This document shows, in pieces, positions 39,433 through 51,054 of a stretch of 64,000 bases of DNA (its first letter is position 1; each line of letters starts with the position of its first letter). The notes beneath the pieces were generated by a model. That model was not told the origin of the DNA, made no database searches, and was given only the letters and a program-made list of their open reading frames with translations. Source of the DNA: Galaxea fascicularis (lineage: Eukaryota > Cnidaria > Anthozoa > Scleractinia > Euphylliidae); contig OX419335.1 of assembly GCA_948470475.1 (NCBI GenBank), positions 35,529,297-35,593,296 on the forward strand. The letters are read 5' to 3'. The translations under genes were made by a program, and so were the position numbers.

Positions 39433-39456
39433 CGATCGTTGGAGACTTCAGTCTCT

Positions 39457-39730
39457 AAGGCCCAGGTCAAAACGCCGTGCTTCACATGAGCCGAACCAAA
39501 CTCAGTCAAGTAGGGCGTTTGACCCAGTTACGGCCGGCCAGGCAGGAATACCGGCTTAAGATAGAGTTTATGTCAAACGCCGATTTTCACATGAGCCGAA
39601 CCAAATGCATAATCATGTTACTGAATATCAACGTACAAGTAAGCCTCAATCTGTTTATTTTCATGATCCAGTGAACTTCGGCTAAATTAAGTTCGACGTT
39701 TGACATAACAGGCGTTTGACCAGGGCCTAA
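39457..39730. mobile_element. MITE with AGGCCCAGGTCAAA ends
   Basis: AAGGCCCAGGTCAAAACGCC pairs with GGCGTTTGACCAGGGCCTAA. TTCACATGAGCCGAACCAAA occurs twice in direct orientation inside, and ATGTCAAACGCCGA recurs inverted. Confidence 0.78.
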
Positions 39731-40456
39731 CTTAACTGAAAGACGGTTGAAAATGTTACGTTTCTGACTAAATGCTACTCACCCCAAACAGAAAGGATAA
39801 CTAAAATAATCAAATTGCGCGATTAAAGATTTTTCTCGATTACTGTTAAAATAAACTCCTCCCATGCTAATAACACACATGTGGTCTACTTTTCTCCTCT
39901 GGACCCCAGGACTTAGTTGTTCAAAGCACGACCAAGCTACTTCCGGGTTAGCGTGAACGCCGTGTTTATTTTGTCCACTGTTAACATTCCCCATAGTTTC
40001 ATCCATACGTTTTGACTTGTAGAAAAGTGATGGTCTGGGAAAAAATATGCAAGGGGAAAAAATCGTTCAAATAAGAAGGCACAAAAACAGCAACGCACCT
40101 AAAAAAACACTTATTGCCAGTTAATACCCCACCAAATATTACTTTTCTAATGATGCGTCACTTACTGGTAGTCGGGTCCAGAAGACCAAGCTGAATCCGA
40201 AGATTTGTTACTCTATCAAGAGCTCGATTTAAATACACTGAGGAAATTTGACACACTTTATCTTACTCTCTCAACCACAATCAAACGAATCCAATAGCAA
40301 ACTGTTCTTAACTTTCTTTTGTCAAAAGGGGAAACGGACAGGAAATAAACTCGACACTATTTTACCTTTGTGTTGCCACGTGTTAATGGTACCGAAACAA
40401 GCTCGGAAACACCCTTAAGGAAGTGACAACGATTCGCCCACAAAATCACTGTGTAA

Positions 40457-40642
40457 CTCAAGACCGTGAACACTAATTTTCTGGAGCGATTATTGTTCTT
40501 CATCCAATCAGACGTGTGACGAAGCGCACACGAAAGGGATCGACGTTACAGTTTGCGGTTTAGCAATCGTGTATCTGATTGGTTTTCTTTTGTAACCCAA
40601 TAGACATTCTAGGAATATTTGTAGTGTTCACGGTTTTCTGAG
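40457..40642. mobile_element. Diverged relative of the POLRMT-upstream MITE
   Basis: CTCAAGACCGTGAACACTA and TAGTGTTCACGGTTTTCTGAG are imperfect inverted ends sharing ACCGTGAACAC with 20837-21047. CCAATCAGA and TCTGATTGG boxes are kept. It lies just beyond the 3' end of the minus-strand TSP1 gene. Confidence 0.72.
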
Positions 40643-40678
40643 TTTAACAGTAAGAGGGTCGATAATACGGGCAGTAGG

Positions 40679-40684
40679 TTTATT
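40679..40684 (-). terminator. Candidate poly(A) signal of the TSP1 gene
   Basis: TTTATT on the plus strand is AATAAA on the minus strand, about 170 bp after the TSP1 gene stop codon. Confidence 0.45.
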
Positions 40685-40852
40685 GGTAGAATTCTAACGT
40701 TGTGGGCCAAAGAGATCGGACAATTTCTGGAATTCCAAAATCAAATAAAATATCCTCAACATGAGAAATGAGACTGCCATTCCTGGCGAAGATGGGTTCA
40801 TTTTTTTCAAAAACTCATGTTTCTAAAAGCGTCTTTACATTTTCCGCAGTAT

Positions 40853-43800
40853 TTAATGTCCCTTCTCGTCTTGCTTTGAATCCTCTCGTTTGCTTTCATC
40901 TTTCTTTTCTTTGGAATCTTCTTGTTTGCTTTCATCTTTCATTTCCTCGTTCTTCTCTCCATCAACCTGTTCACTTTCCTCTCCCTTTTCGTCTCGTTTA
41001 TTTTGGTCACCCTCATTTTCCGCTCTTCTTTTTTTACGATTTTCGCTGTGATAACAAAGAAAAATACGCTGCTTAGTAAAACAGATAACAAAAGGATATA
41101 AAAGAAGATTCTATCAGCACAAGAGAGACTGTTCCGTTTGGTCGTATTGAATTTTCAAAAGCAGGATATTTGATTTGAACCAAGCGAAAGATGAGAACTA
41201 TTAAAATTCACTCTTCCGTATGCACGCTCATTTCTCACTCGTCCTATCTCTGTCTGTTCTCTCATGTGAACAAAGCTGATGGCGTGAATCTACGAAGATC
41301 GTTCAGCAATGCAATGAATATTTTTGGAACTAAAGTTTGTGAAAAGTTTTCCTTCCGCCAAGACTGATAACGCTCTGAGGTGAACCCGTTAATTTACCTT
41401 TTATTATCTTTGCTTTCGGCGGGACATGCTTTAGTGTTGCACTTTTGTGACTCCTTATCTGGCCCCAGTTCCTTGCAGTCTTTTCCACCATTAGCCGGTT
41501 CAGGGTTACTACAGTTACGGGTCCTCTCTTGAATGCCTCCTCCGCAAGGCACTGTGCATTCACTAAACTCGGTCCAGTCCGAGTAACCGCCATTAACTAT
41601 GAAATTAAAAGTACGGCAGTAGCAGTCAAAACGTCAACCAATGAAGTCTGAAGGCGACAAGTTTTAGGTGGGGCGTTTCAAGTGCGTATGCGTTTGCCCA
41701 GAAGAAATTTGATAGAAGCAAATTTTGCGATAGTTTTGGAAGAGACAAGCAACTTTTTTTTAATCCTAGAGCAGAGGGACCCTTAATCACAAATATATTC
41801 CATTTGACCGTACGCTAGTGTACTCTGATATCGCACGGATGGCGTCAGAAAGTGTCGGTAAGCACATGTAAGCTAAGCTGAACGACAAGCTGCAGGCGAG
41901 TAACGAAACTGATGTTTCGAGTACCACTTCAGAACACGTGTCCACTCCCAAATGGATTGACAACACCTGTAAACGAGGTGGACTGAAGTGGCCCTGTATT
42001 CTGTAGTGATGCTCCTTGCTTTATACATGGTTGTTTTTATTCGCAAACTCGTCAGACCAAACAAAGCGCGAGATTTCCACAGCCTACAGTGAAGTGAATT
42101 GTGTAGTAAAATGTGTAGCTTCATTATCCCATGCAGATAATATACTCTTTACGTGTGTCCCATAACAAATTTGTATCCAAACCAAGCACAACACATACAG
42201 TACCTTGACAGGGCTCCTCATTACAGGACTTCGTCTCAACACTTTTTCCCAGATCCTGTTCCTCACACGTTTGGCCACCATCGCCGGGTTCAGGATTGTC
42301 GCACTTGCGTTCTCTCTGCTGCACACCACCGCCGCAAGTCACTGAACACTCGCCAAACTCTCCCCACTCACTGTACCCTCCATTAACTGATGAGGAATCA
42401 GTACTTGTTGAAATAATTATCGAGTTTGTTTGTCAAAAGAGACTGGCAGTTCTTGACGCAAAAAGAGTGCAAGCAATGGCAGTGCAACATCTGGTTTTAC
42501 AAGCCCGAGTCATTTGTTCCAAATAAACGCAAAAAATTACTGGGTTTAAGTATGCTTATGCTAGGGTCATTTGCAAATTGTATGATCCACCCCCCCCCCC
42601 CCCCCACAGTTTTAGTCACATAATGCCTCTTGAGAAGAACATATTTTGGGTAGGCCCCCCTCCGAAATGATTTACACTGGTCAGCTATGTTTCCACTTTT
42701 TTAGTTTTAGTTACTAATAAAATTTGATAACCACTAGTCACGGACAACGGGAAATTCAACCGGTTTTAAGCTTAGTGGATCCCAAAAAAGGATTGAAAAC
42801 AAATTTCCATGATGCAAGCTCTGTAATCGTGATAAATGTCTTGAAGACGGTTTATTCTTGGCTACCAAATGACACCATTTTGCTAGTATATTTTAGACTC
42901 CACCAGCCCATGGCCTAGTTTGTTAAAAATTTCAAGTCAAGCACCGTAAGCAGGCTTTTAACCAGACATTGAAAACTGGCAAAAAAACCTGACTGTAAGG
43001 GACTAATTACCAAAGCAAACCTACCAGGACAGCTCTCCAATGAACAAGGCTTGGTTTCAATGCTTGGTCCTAGTTCCAGCTGCTTGCAGGTTTCTCCGCC
43101 AAAACTGGGTTCAGGACTGTCACATTTGCGCTTTCTTTGCTGCACACCCTCACCACAAGTCACTGAGCAAGCGCCAAACTGTGACCAGGGACCATAGCCA
43201 CCATCGACTGTAGAAACGTGTAGTAACTGACCAGTTAATAACAGCACTCATTATTGTATACCAAACAAATGCTTTCGTAACATTAATCAGCCATTTCACG
43301 TTTTCATGCCAGTTTGGTTAAGCCCGCCGCCGCTGATGAGGAAAATATCAAACATGTTTGATATTTTTTTATCGCCTCGCGAGGCGAATTTCTCACCGCA
43401 AATTTGCCGCACACGTGAGGAAACGGCTGAGCTAACAGCCCCGCGAGGAATTTTGCTCAGCTCTTTCCTCAAGTGTGCGGCGGGCTTTAAGAGTTGCACG
43501 TACAGCTAAAATAATTACTTTCAACATTTAAACTCATTAATAATTATATTTAATCTTTAGTTTCACCACTCATCCATGACGCATGACACACTGTGCTGAA
43601 ATTCATTTTTTTCATTTTGTTGAAAATTAGTTTCAAATTGTAAAAACATATCCCTAATGGTTATTGATTACTCTAAATCTAATCTGTTGTCAATATTTGG
43701 CACATTAACTAATAAAGCAGCCTGCTTTGTTGGTTATTTTGCCAAATATTGACCAGTGATAGATGCTTGCTATTAAAACCTATGAAATAATAATTATTAT

Positions 43801-46800
43801 TACAGCAGAGGTGGAGGTTCAAAGTTGCCCCAAATCCCAGACTTCAACTTAAAATGTGTTCCTTCCTAACCAAGGTAGTATCAAAACCATGGAAGGGTCT
43901 GATCAAGGGGTGACAAAATCATATCAATTTTGAGAATTTTCAACTATTTAAAAGGCAGCAGGACTCCTGTTTTCCTTTCTGAGCCCAAGTCTTGAAATAC
44001 AAGAGTCTAGTGTTTTGAGGTTTCTAGCTTTGGATTAATGGGAACCTACAACTTTCAGACTTCTAACCTTCTAGACAGATGCTTTACTCATGACATCACT
44101 AAACAAGATGCCTTTCAGTCTCAACTGCAGAAATGTTACACTGTCAGCAATGTCACATGTAAATTAGTATAATTTGAATAAACCACCACAAGTAAAGCCC
44201 TAGGCTCTGATGGTATTTTTTTTTCCGACTTCTCAAACTTTATTAAACCTACTATAGTTTCTCAATTCCTGAAAGTAACCACTTCTCGAAAAGCCATTTC
44301 TAAACTTCTGTGCCTGGAAATATCTTCATTTTATAGATATGTAGTGAATAATGGCACCCCAAATTGGCCCCAAAGTTTAGGAGGTTTTGAGAAATGGATG
44401 TCAGGAAGTAAATTTAAAGGGAGGCGCTCATGAGGGTTTTGCTGTTTTCCAGCCCAAACGTCACAGAAATGCTACTTAATGACCTTTACTCATGCCAAAA
44501 CATTCCTTGGAATCTAGGAGAAAGATATCAATCAATGTTTTTCAGGAAAAGTCATTCATAGTACATCTTTGGCCCTGGCTTCAAGATGACGTGTGAGAAT
44601 TTGAAAATTCAAAATGCAATCCATTTCCATCCTTGCCATGCATCCAAAAACAAGAAGACAGTATTAGTCTAAGTGCTGTAACATGGTCTTGAGTAGATAA
44701 AGTGCTTCATTGTTTTTGGGTTTTTCCTGATTTTAAGTATTATTTCTAGCATCTAACAATGGGCCAAAATAGCATGAACGTGCTCCTTTAAAGTACAGGG
44801 TAAGGTCACTGATTTTAGATCACCAAACTCATACCTGGGCAAGGGAGGGTGTTACATTTAAATATCTGCTGATCTTCCCCAAGGACATCACAGCTAAAGC
44901 CACCAAATCTTGGCTCAGGGTTGTTGCATGTACGTGAACGGAACCGAGTCCCCGTTCCACAAGACTGGGTACACTCTGTAAACACTGTCCATTCAGAGTA
45001 GCCTCCATCAACTGCCAAGAAGCAACAAAAATTAATGTCCAAAACAAACAAGGTCAGGGCACATGGTTGGAGCAATGGTAAGAGCCCTTGCCTTCCATCA
45101 ATGTGCCCCAGGTTTGATTCCTGGACTCGGCATCACAAGTAGGCTGAGTTTGTTGGTTCTCTACCCTACTTCAAGAGGTTTTTCTGTGGGTAATCCATAT
45201 TTCCCATCTCCAAAAACCAACATTTGATTTGATTTGAGAATTGTAGAGAATTTAAGATTGTAGATATTTCAAATTGTAAAGCTTTCGTTGTAAGGCACAA
45301 TTGAAAACTTACATTGAATTTGCATGGTGTAAATAAATATTTATTTTTATAATTATTGTCAGTTCACACACTGTTTTCTTGGTATTTAAACTGGTTTATT
45401 TCAGGATACCAGGTGACCTCCAGCCCCCTTATCATTATCACTTAATATTTCATTGATGGACATGCTAATCAATTATGATCAGCATGCTGTTTAGCAATGC
45501 TTATCATTATCCCGTTGGGGAATAATGCTAAGGGCTAATACTAAGGCTCTCAGCTCAAATAAATAAAAAATTGCTAGATATTTTACAATTTCAAAAGGGA
45601 ATGTGGAGGGGCAACAAATGAGAATTTAAATTTTGATCTTCCAGTTAAAAGGGTTAGCCCTCTGTGGATAGTTTCAGAAGGGGCATACAAAAAGACTGTG
45701 AGTAGACTTTGAGCAAAACCATGGTTTTGGGGGACGCTGTCACAAAATTAGAGACATTTGTATGGATTTTGAGCTATGTTTCAAGGTCCATACCTTGGTC
45801 TCTGTTTAATCTAAAAGAATCAAACTTGGTCAAGCGACCAATATCAATGTTATCTTTCATGTGATGGTGTCAATTTATTGATTACTTCAAAATTTGAAAC
45901 TCGCCCCAGTTCCCTTTTGAATTTTGGAGCAAGCAAGCAAGTGAACCAAATAACAACAACGAGCCAAGAGGAAACTGGGTGAGAGGTGGGAAGAGAAGGA
46001 GCATGTTCATGTAACTCTACCCACCAAGGGGTGAGAAGCCATTAAAAATCAACTTAATTGACTTGGGAATCTTTCATGGTGCCTTCTTCAACGTAGGCTT
46101 GCAAGACAAGCTTTCTCCATAGATAAAAACATACTGTACCAAGAAACCAATTTAAAATTTTAAGGCCTGTGTAAAAATTATTATTCAGTGAAAAGTTCCA
46201 AAATACCCATAAAATTCATCCTTCGAAACATCTCTCAGGGTTGCCACTCAATTGGATAGAAAAAATTCCCTGACAATTCCCTTACTTTTCAGTGACCAAA
46301 GACCAGTTTCCACTGACCATCGGAGGCAAATACTCAGGCAATAAAGCCAGCAATGAAGCCAAAGAAATCAATTCCTGTGCAGGATTTTTTGAAATGAAAA
46401 CACCTTTTCTACCACAGAATCTCTTTCCAAAACCAAATGGCTAGCCAAATGTAAAATTCCCTGACTTTTCACTGACTTTCAGGTAGAATTTAGAAATTCC
46501 CTGACTTCATACATAATTCCCTGACTTTTCCCTGACCTTGAAAAAAATATGTTTTTCCCTGACTTTTCCTGACCGTGGCAACCCTATCTCTTCTATAAAT
46601 CCTACCAAGAGCGCCTCTTCGGCAAAAGCAAAAATGACATGGCATTAAATGTCATTTTGTTTGCAACAATGTCTTTTAACAATCAGACATGGTTTGATGC
46701 TACTCTGGTTCGAAAATTGATGAATGTAACAATATACATTTATATATATCAATGCATCAATACCATCACGAATAGCTGACACTGACTTATCACAGGCTTA

Positions 46801-47928
46801 GCTTGTTAACCGTCGCTTCTTACCTTTGGCGACCTCAATCATAAAACTCTAGCTTACATGTAGGAAACACATTTCGTAAGCAGGCATAAGCCATGATTCT
46901 TGACAAAAAACCACAAGATTATGGATACTAATATATGTAGAGGCCGGCTTTCTTATACTCATTAGTCCACTCTTCTCTTATTTACCCAGGGATTTACCAC
47001 ATGGCAGTTCTGAAGGCTGGAGTTCTGAGATTATCCGTTTATCATTGATGCGGTTAAATTCGTTAAATGCCGCGAAATTTAGCTTTTAGCAGGTGACCGG
47101 TTTATTCGCCTACAAGCTGTGTCGCTAACCGCGCAGTACCAAACGTCTTATGTTGGTTCGCAAACGTATATTCTTCGCGGAGTGACTGTGTTATTATTCT
47201 TTCCTCTAAAATCACCGTTAGCGAACTGATCTGACTGACCGTTAGCGAAATAACTGGGAAGCGAAGCAAGTACAATTCTTTCAGCGTCACACGTAAGGAT
47301 TGATTGAAAGTTGCTTTTCCTTAGTCCCCCATATAATCGATCGAAATCGATACTAATCGAACCTTAATTACCGAAATCGATCAAAATCGATAATCACAAA
47401 GAACCTGGCCATCGATTTTGATCGATTTCCAATATTAATCGATTAATTATTATTGATTTTTGTCGATTTTTATCGATTTGGATCGAGTATCGGAATTATC
47501 GATGTGTTACGTCCTGCTAATCTATATAGCCCTATCAAAGTGCACACACAAGTTCTGATTGACAAAATTACTAAAAATTTAAAATTATCGTACGATGGAA
47601 GGTTCTAATTTGTGTTCTGTTCAATAACTGTTTAAACACAAACAAGATTACAATTTAAGCCTAAATGCGTTGGACAGCAATTAGCAATTAGCTTATAATC
47701 ATTCAGCCGCTGAAACTGAGCCAGCTCGACCAATCGTAACTTAAATCAAGGGCCAAAATTCGCCATGTCCACGTCTTTCAACAAAGCTACATATAAAAAT
47801 ATAGCTACATACAAAAAGGAGGAACATGACTTACCTCGCAAAACATACCTAACAAAATTATGAGCGACAAAAAATATAGCTGCTGCTAAAGCCACGATTG
47901 TCAAAGTTTGCAACACATTTCGAGGCAT
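40853..47928 (-). CDS. Four-TSP1-domain protein with N-terminal hydrophobic segment and charged tail
   Basis: Minus-strand exons 47928-47835, 45011-44835, 43207-43025, 42386-42204, 41596-41398 and 41045-40853 join in consistent phase to a 342-aa protein. ATG at 47928 (AAATCAAATATG context) starts [20 protein letters not shown], a signal peptide or signal anchor. Four thrombospondin type-1 repeats follow, each one exon and each bounded by phase-1 introns. They begin [24 protein letters not shown] and VNGGYSDW and each contains a NPEP or SPEP motif. The first three keep CxxSCxxG or CxxTCxxG, the O-fucosylation pattern; the fourth has CTVPCGGG and lost it. The last exon encodes a 64-residue tail of Lys, Glu, Asp and Ser with KDESKxEDSK repeated. 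Such proteins act outside the cell in adhesion or matrix binding; the exact family is not recognised. The GTG further upstream is not needed as a start. Confidence 0.85.
41398..41596 (-). CDS. TSP1 repeat 4 exon
   Basis: Encodes [20 protein letters not shown], then [14 protein letters not shown] and KCNTKACPA, with six Cys in TSP1 spacing. It ends in phase 2, unlike the other three TSP1 exons, and joins the charged tail. The fucosylation Ser/Thr is replaced by Pro. Confidence 0.88.
42204..42386 (-). CDS. TSP1 repeat 3 exon
   Basis: Encodes [20 protein letters not shown] and [14 protein letters not shown]. 61 codons, phase 1 at both ends. It resembles repeat 2 most closely (both share SVTCG.GVQQR), suggesting a recent duplication between them. 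Confidence 0.9.
43025..43207 (-). CDS. TSP1 repeat 2 exon
   Basis: Encodes [20 protein letters not shown] and [14 protein letters not shown]. 61 codons, phase 1 at both ends. Confidence 0.9.
43318..43490. mobile_element. Small MITE in the TSP1 gene (TTAAGCCCGCCGC ends)
   Basis: TTAAGCCCGCCGC and GCGGCGGGCTTTAA are inverted ends. Inside are ATATCAAACATGTTTGATAT and CGCCTCGCGAGGCG palindromes. It lies 110 bp upstream (gene sense) of TSP1 exon 43207-43025. Confidence 0.82.
44412..44794. mobile_element. MITE family F (TTTAAAGGGAG...CTCCTTTAAAG ends)
   Basis: Imperfect inverted ends include GGCGCTCATG and CATGAACGTGC. The interior has AATCCATTTCCATCC, shared with 54791-55138, which has similar ends. 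Confidence 0.6.
44835..45011 (-). CDS. TSP1 repeat 1 exon
   Basis: Encodes [20 protein letters not shown], then [13 protein letters not shown] and KCNTLPCP. 59 codons. The first TSP1 after the N-terminal hydrophobic exon; the most divergent core of the four. Confidence 0.9.
45057..45345 (+). mobile_element. tRNA-derived SINE, family 1
   Basis: The head GGTTGGAGCAATGGTAAGAG with B-box-like GGTTTGATTCC matches the 6632 and 37563 copies. Body GTTGGTTCTCTACCCTACTTC...CAAAAACCAACA and a TTTGATTTGAT run follow. It lies 46 bp upstream (gene sense) of TSP1 exon 45011. Confidence 0.8.
45346..46236 (-). other. TSP1 gene intron, no feature recognised
   Basis: A/T-rich sequence with no exon motif and no clear inverted repeat that I could define. 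Confidence 0.4.
46237..46585. mobile_element. MITE family C copy
   Basis: Ends AGGGTTGCCA and TGGCAACCCT. TTCCCTGACTTTTCA words are repeated near both ends, inverse of the 25119-25407 copy. Confidence 0.82.
47335..47515. repeat. ATCGAT-rich degenerate repeat
   Basis: At least ten ATCGAT/ATCGA words with AAATCGATC spacing in the left half and GATTTTTATCGATTT spacing in the right, giving overall dyad symmetry around 47420. Confidence 0.75.
47835..47928 (-). CDS. TSP1 gene first coding exon (hydrophobic N-terminus)
   Basis: 31 codons plus one base. [20 protein letters not shown] and [11 protein letters not shown] form a single hydrophobic stretch between Arg residues. The length fits a signal peptide or a short signal anchor. 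The GAG/GTAAGT donor is strong. Confidence 0.75.
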
Positions 47929-48424
47929 ATTTGATTTTGAAAAACGCTCAACCGGCAGCCGGAAAAGAAACGTATTCACTGAACCAATTTACGTGTAACT
48001 GAATATATTAATGCTCAGCTTACCTTTAACGGGTTTACGTGGTCCACCAGATCATCGGTTCCCTCAACAACGAAAAGTTTGATGAAACAATTTACAGAGA
48101 CGTCCATTTTTACAGGGCAGCGCAACCTCCTTCCTTCCATGGCCGTACATGGCAAAGGCCTGGAAACGAACGTAGTGCCGCTGATAATAATTAAGGTAAT
48201 GCTGGCTCAGTGCCCCCACCCTTTTACCCGACGCCACCTTGTTGTGTATATAAAAGGCATATAATAATTAATAATTTATTCACTTATATTGCGCAAATTA
48301 ACAAAACTTTGATCAAATGCGCATTACAATTATAAAAAGTTAAAAAAAAAAGTTAAAAATACATATATAACAATTTGAGAAAAAGAATAAGAGTCTTAAA
48401 AGCTAATTAAATTATGAGACTCCT

Positions 48425-48725
48425 ATAAATATACCTTTGAAAAAAGATGCGCTTTTAGATGGCGCTTGAACTCCTCTAGGTCACTCTTGCGTCGCAGCTC
48501 TCCAGGAAGTGAATTCCATAAGCGTGGGGCCGCAACTTGAAATGCCCTGTCACCAAGAGTCTTTTTGGTGATGCGACTCTGCATACGAAGCAAGAGCTCA
48601 CTTTAGATGATCTGAGACTGTAACATTGGCTCTCTTTGACTGTAATTAGCTCACATAGGTAGCTGGGAGCAAATCCGTGTATGGCCTTGAAAGTTAAAAG
48701 ACAGATCTTAAAATCGATTCGGTAT
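48425..48725 (-). pseudogene. Non-LTR retrotransposon RT C-terminal fragment
   Basis: On the minus strand it reads LTFKAIHGFAPSYLCELI, a frameshift, then SRITKKTLGDRAFQVAAPRL and WNSLPGELRRKSDLEEFKRH. This is the standard C-terminal tail of Jockey/CR1/RTE-like reverse transcriptases. It is a 5'-truncated relic next to the satellite. Confidence 0.85.
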
Positions 48726-48777
48726 CTTAAAAAGTGTGGGGGTGATATAATTCATGTTAACACACATATAGTCACCC

Positions 48778-49520
48778 ACATATACCTTATAAAGCTAAGT
48801 TTACACTTGTAAACCCTTATAAACCCTAATATACCCTAGTAAATCCTAATATACCCTTATAAACCCTAGTATACCCTTATAAACCCTATTATACCCTAGT
48901 ATACCCTAGTAAACCCTAGTATACCCTGATAAAGTCCAGTATACCCTAGTATACCCTTATAAACTCTAGCATACCCTTATAAATCCTAGTATACCCTTAT
49001 AAACCCTAGCAGACCCTTGTAAACCCTATTATACCCTAGTACACCCTAGTAAACCCTAGTATACCCTTGCTAAGCCCTGGTATAGCCTTGTAAACCCTAG
49101 TATACCCTAGAATACCCTAGTAAACCATAGCATAACTTCGTAAACCCTAGTATGCCCTTGTAAACCCTAGTATACCCTTATGAACCCTGTAAACGCTAGC
49201 ATACCTTTGTAAACCCTAGTATACCCTTGTATACGCTAGTCGACCCTGCTAACCCGTGTAAACCCTGGTTTACCTTGTAAAATCTAGTAAACCCTTAGTT
49301 TATCATAGTTAGCCCCAGTAAACCTTATCATACCCTATGTAAACCCCCAATATGTCTCAGTAAACAATATAACTTTCTTGTAAATGCCAAGTAAACCCTG
49401 TTATACCTGTCAGTATACCCCAAAATATCCTAGTAAATCCCTGTAGGCTCTAAAACTCGTAACACCCTTTTATATGTAAACCCTAAACACCCCTTTAAAC
49501 CCTACTATACCCTTCTAATT
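48778..49520 (+). repeat. Telomere-like 10-bp satellite, C-rich arm
   Basis: Tandem 10-mers alternating around TATACCCTAG and TAAACCCTAG, with CCCTTATAAA variants. Each unit carries one CCCTA. Homogeneity is highest at 48830-49100 and decays toward both ends. Confidence 0.93.
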
Positions 49521-50194
49521 TCCAGCTTATCCATGGAAAGCCGGCCTAATATATCCTTGACATGAGGTAAAGCATTTCTCTCTTTTGCTCTGCCCCTTCC
49601 CCCCTTTTTTTTCGCTCGCTGTTTTCCTTCCTGGAACAGTCTACGGGTTTCCTCATCCTGGCTACGGCCCGTCTATAGTCGGAAAAAAGGCAGTCAGAAA
49701 TGAAACACTATTTTAGAAGCTTTCTGAAGTTAAGGAAAGTTTTGAATCATCGAGAAAGGCACAGTAGCTCTAATAAAAGTCACGTCTCATTGCGCCCAAT
49801 AATTATCTCATAGTAGATGCTAATGTCCCCAAGGGCTACTCAGCGATCCTTTGATTCATCTAAGCACAGCGACCCGTTTGTGGGTTGCTTAAAATTTCAC
49901 CAATCGAGTATTCCTTCGAGTGGCGGACGATAAACAAATAGGAGGGAGCCTAGGACTTCATAAAAGGTTACGTTTAGAAGGTTATTGTTATACATACTGA
50001 CTGTACAAGTGACCGCAAAAAAGAACTGTTTGGAACTGGTAGGCATAAGACTCTTTCTCCGTGCCTTTTTTGAGTTTCACGCGTTTTCGCTCCACCTTTT
50101 TCTATGCCCTCATCAGCTATCAAAACCTCAAGCGAATAATCTAATTGTTAAAAAATAGACAGCGGATATTTATTTAAAGAGTTTGAAGAACTTG
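49521..50194. other. Spacer between the two satellite arms
   Basis: Unique-looking sequence with no open frame of note, between the C-rich and G-rich arms. I see no TIRs or RT motifs in it. Confidence 0.5.
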
Positions 50195-50490
50195 ACTAGG
50201 GTTTACTAGGGTATGCTAGGGTTTATTAGGGTTTACTAAAGTATGCTAGGGTTTATTAGAGTTTTTAAGGGTGTACTAGGGTTTATCAGGGTTTACTAAA
50301 GTATGCTAGGGTTTATTAGAGTTTTTAAGGGTGTACTAGGGTTTATCAGGGTATACTAAGGTATGTTAGGGTTTATTAGAGTTTTTAAGGGTGTACTAGG
50401 GTTTATCAGGGTATACTAGGGTTTGTTAGGGTATACTAGGGTATATCAGGGTATACTAGGGTTTAGTAGGGTATACTAGGGTTTACAATG
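50195..50490 (-). repeat. Telomere-like 10-bp satellite, G-rich arm, with 60-bp higher-order repeat
   Basis: The reverse complement orientation of the 48778 array: GGGTTTACTA/GGGTATACTA 10-mers. A six-unit (60-bp) block repeats three times at 50221-50400, sharing GTTTATTAGAGTTTTTAAGG. Confidence 0.93.
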
Positions 50491-50737
50491 GTTGTTAGGA
50501 AACTCGATAAAACACAACTTTCCTCTCAACGCAACGTTTAATCACCGTAGACATCGATATACAACTTCACTGATGGGCGATCGGTCGGGATTACAACATG
50601 TTTTCTACAACAGACAAGGAGCATAAAAACATGGTCACGTGACCTAAGGATGACCTTCTAGGGTAGGGTATGGTAGTTACAAGTTCAGTTTGTCAGGTTT
50701 TCTGATCAGTCTTCCAGTGCGGGAACGGCGGGCTGTA

Positions 50738-51010
50738 ACAATGGTATACTAGGGTTTTGAAAGGTATACTAGGGTTTACTAGGGTTTACAAGGGTATGCC
50801 CGGGTTTATAAGGGTATGCTAGGGTTTACAAAGGTATACCAGGGTTTACTAGGGTATACTAGTGTTTATCAGGGTATACTGGGGTTTAGTAGGGTTTACA
50901 AGGGTATACTAGGGTTGTTAAGGGTATATTAAGGTTTACTAGGGTTTATTAGGGTGTACTAAGGTTTACTAAGGTATACTAGGCTATACTAGGGTTTATC
51001 AGGGTATACA
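50738..51010 (-). repeat. Second G-rich satellite arm
   Basis: Again GGTATACTAG/GGTTTACTAG 10-mers in the same orientation as 50195-50490, separated from it by about 250 bp of unrelated sequence. Confidence 0.92.
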
Positions 51011-51017
51011 TAATTAA

Positions 51018-51054
<37 letters not shown>

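Noticed and set aside
47929..47979. GTG start extending the TSP1 protein by 17 residues
   Set aside because: GTG is not a usual animal start, and an ATG in good context follows directly before the hydrophobic segment.
48778..51010. CRISPR array
   Set aside because: Units are contiguous 10-mers with no unique spacers, in an animal genome.
48778..51010. True chromosome end
   Set aside because: The array is interstitial, inverted and degenerate, and ordinary sequence continues on both sides.
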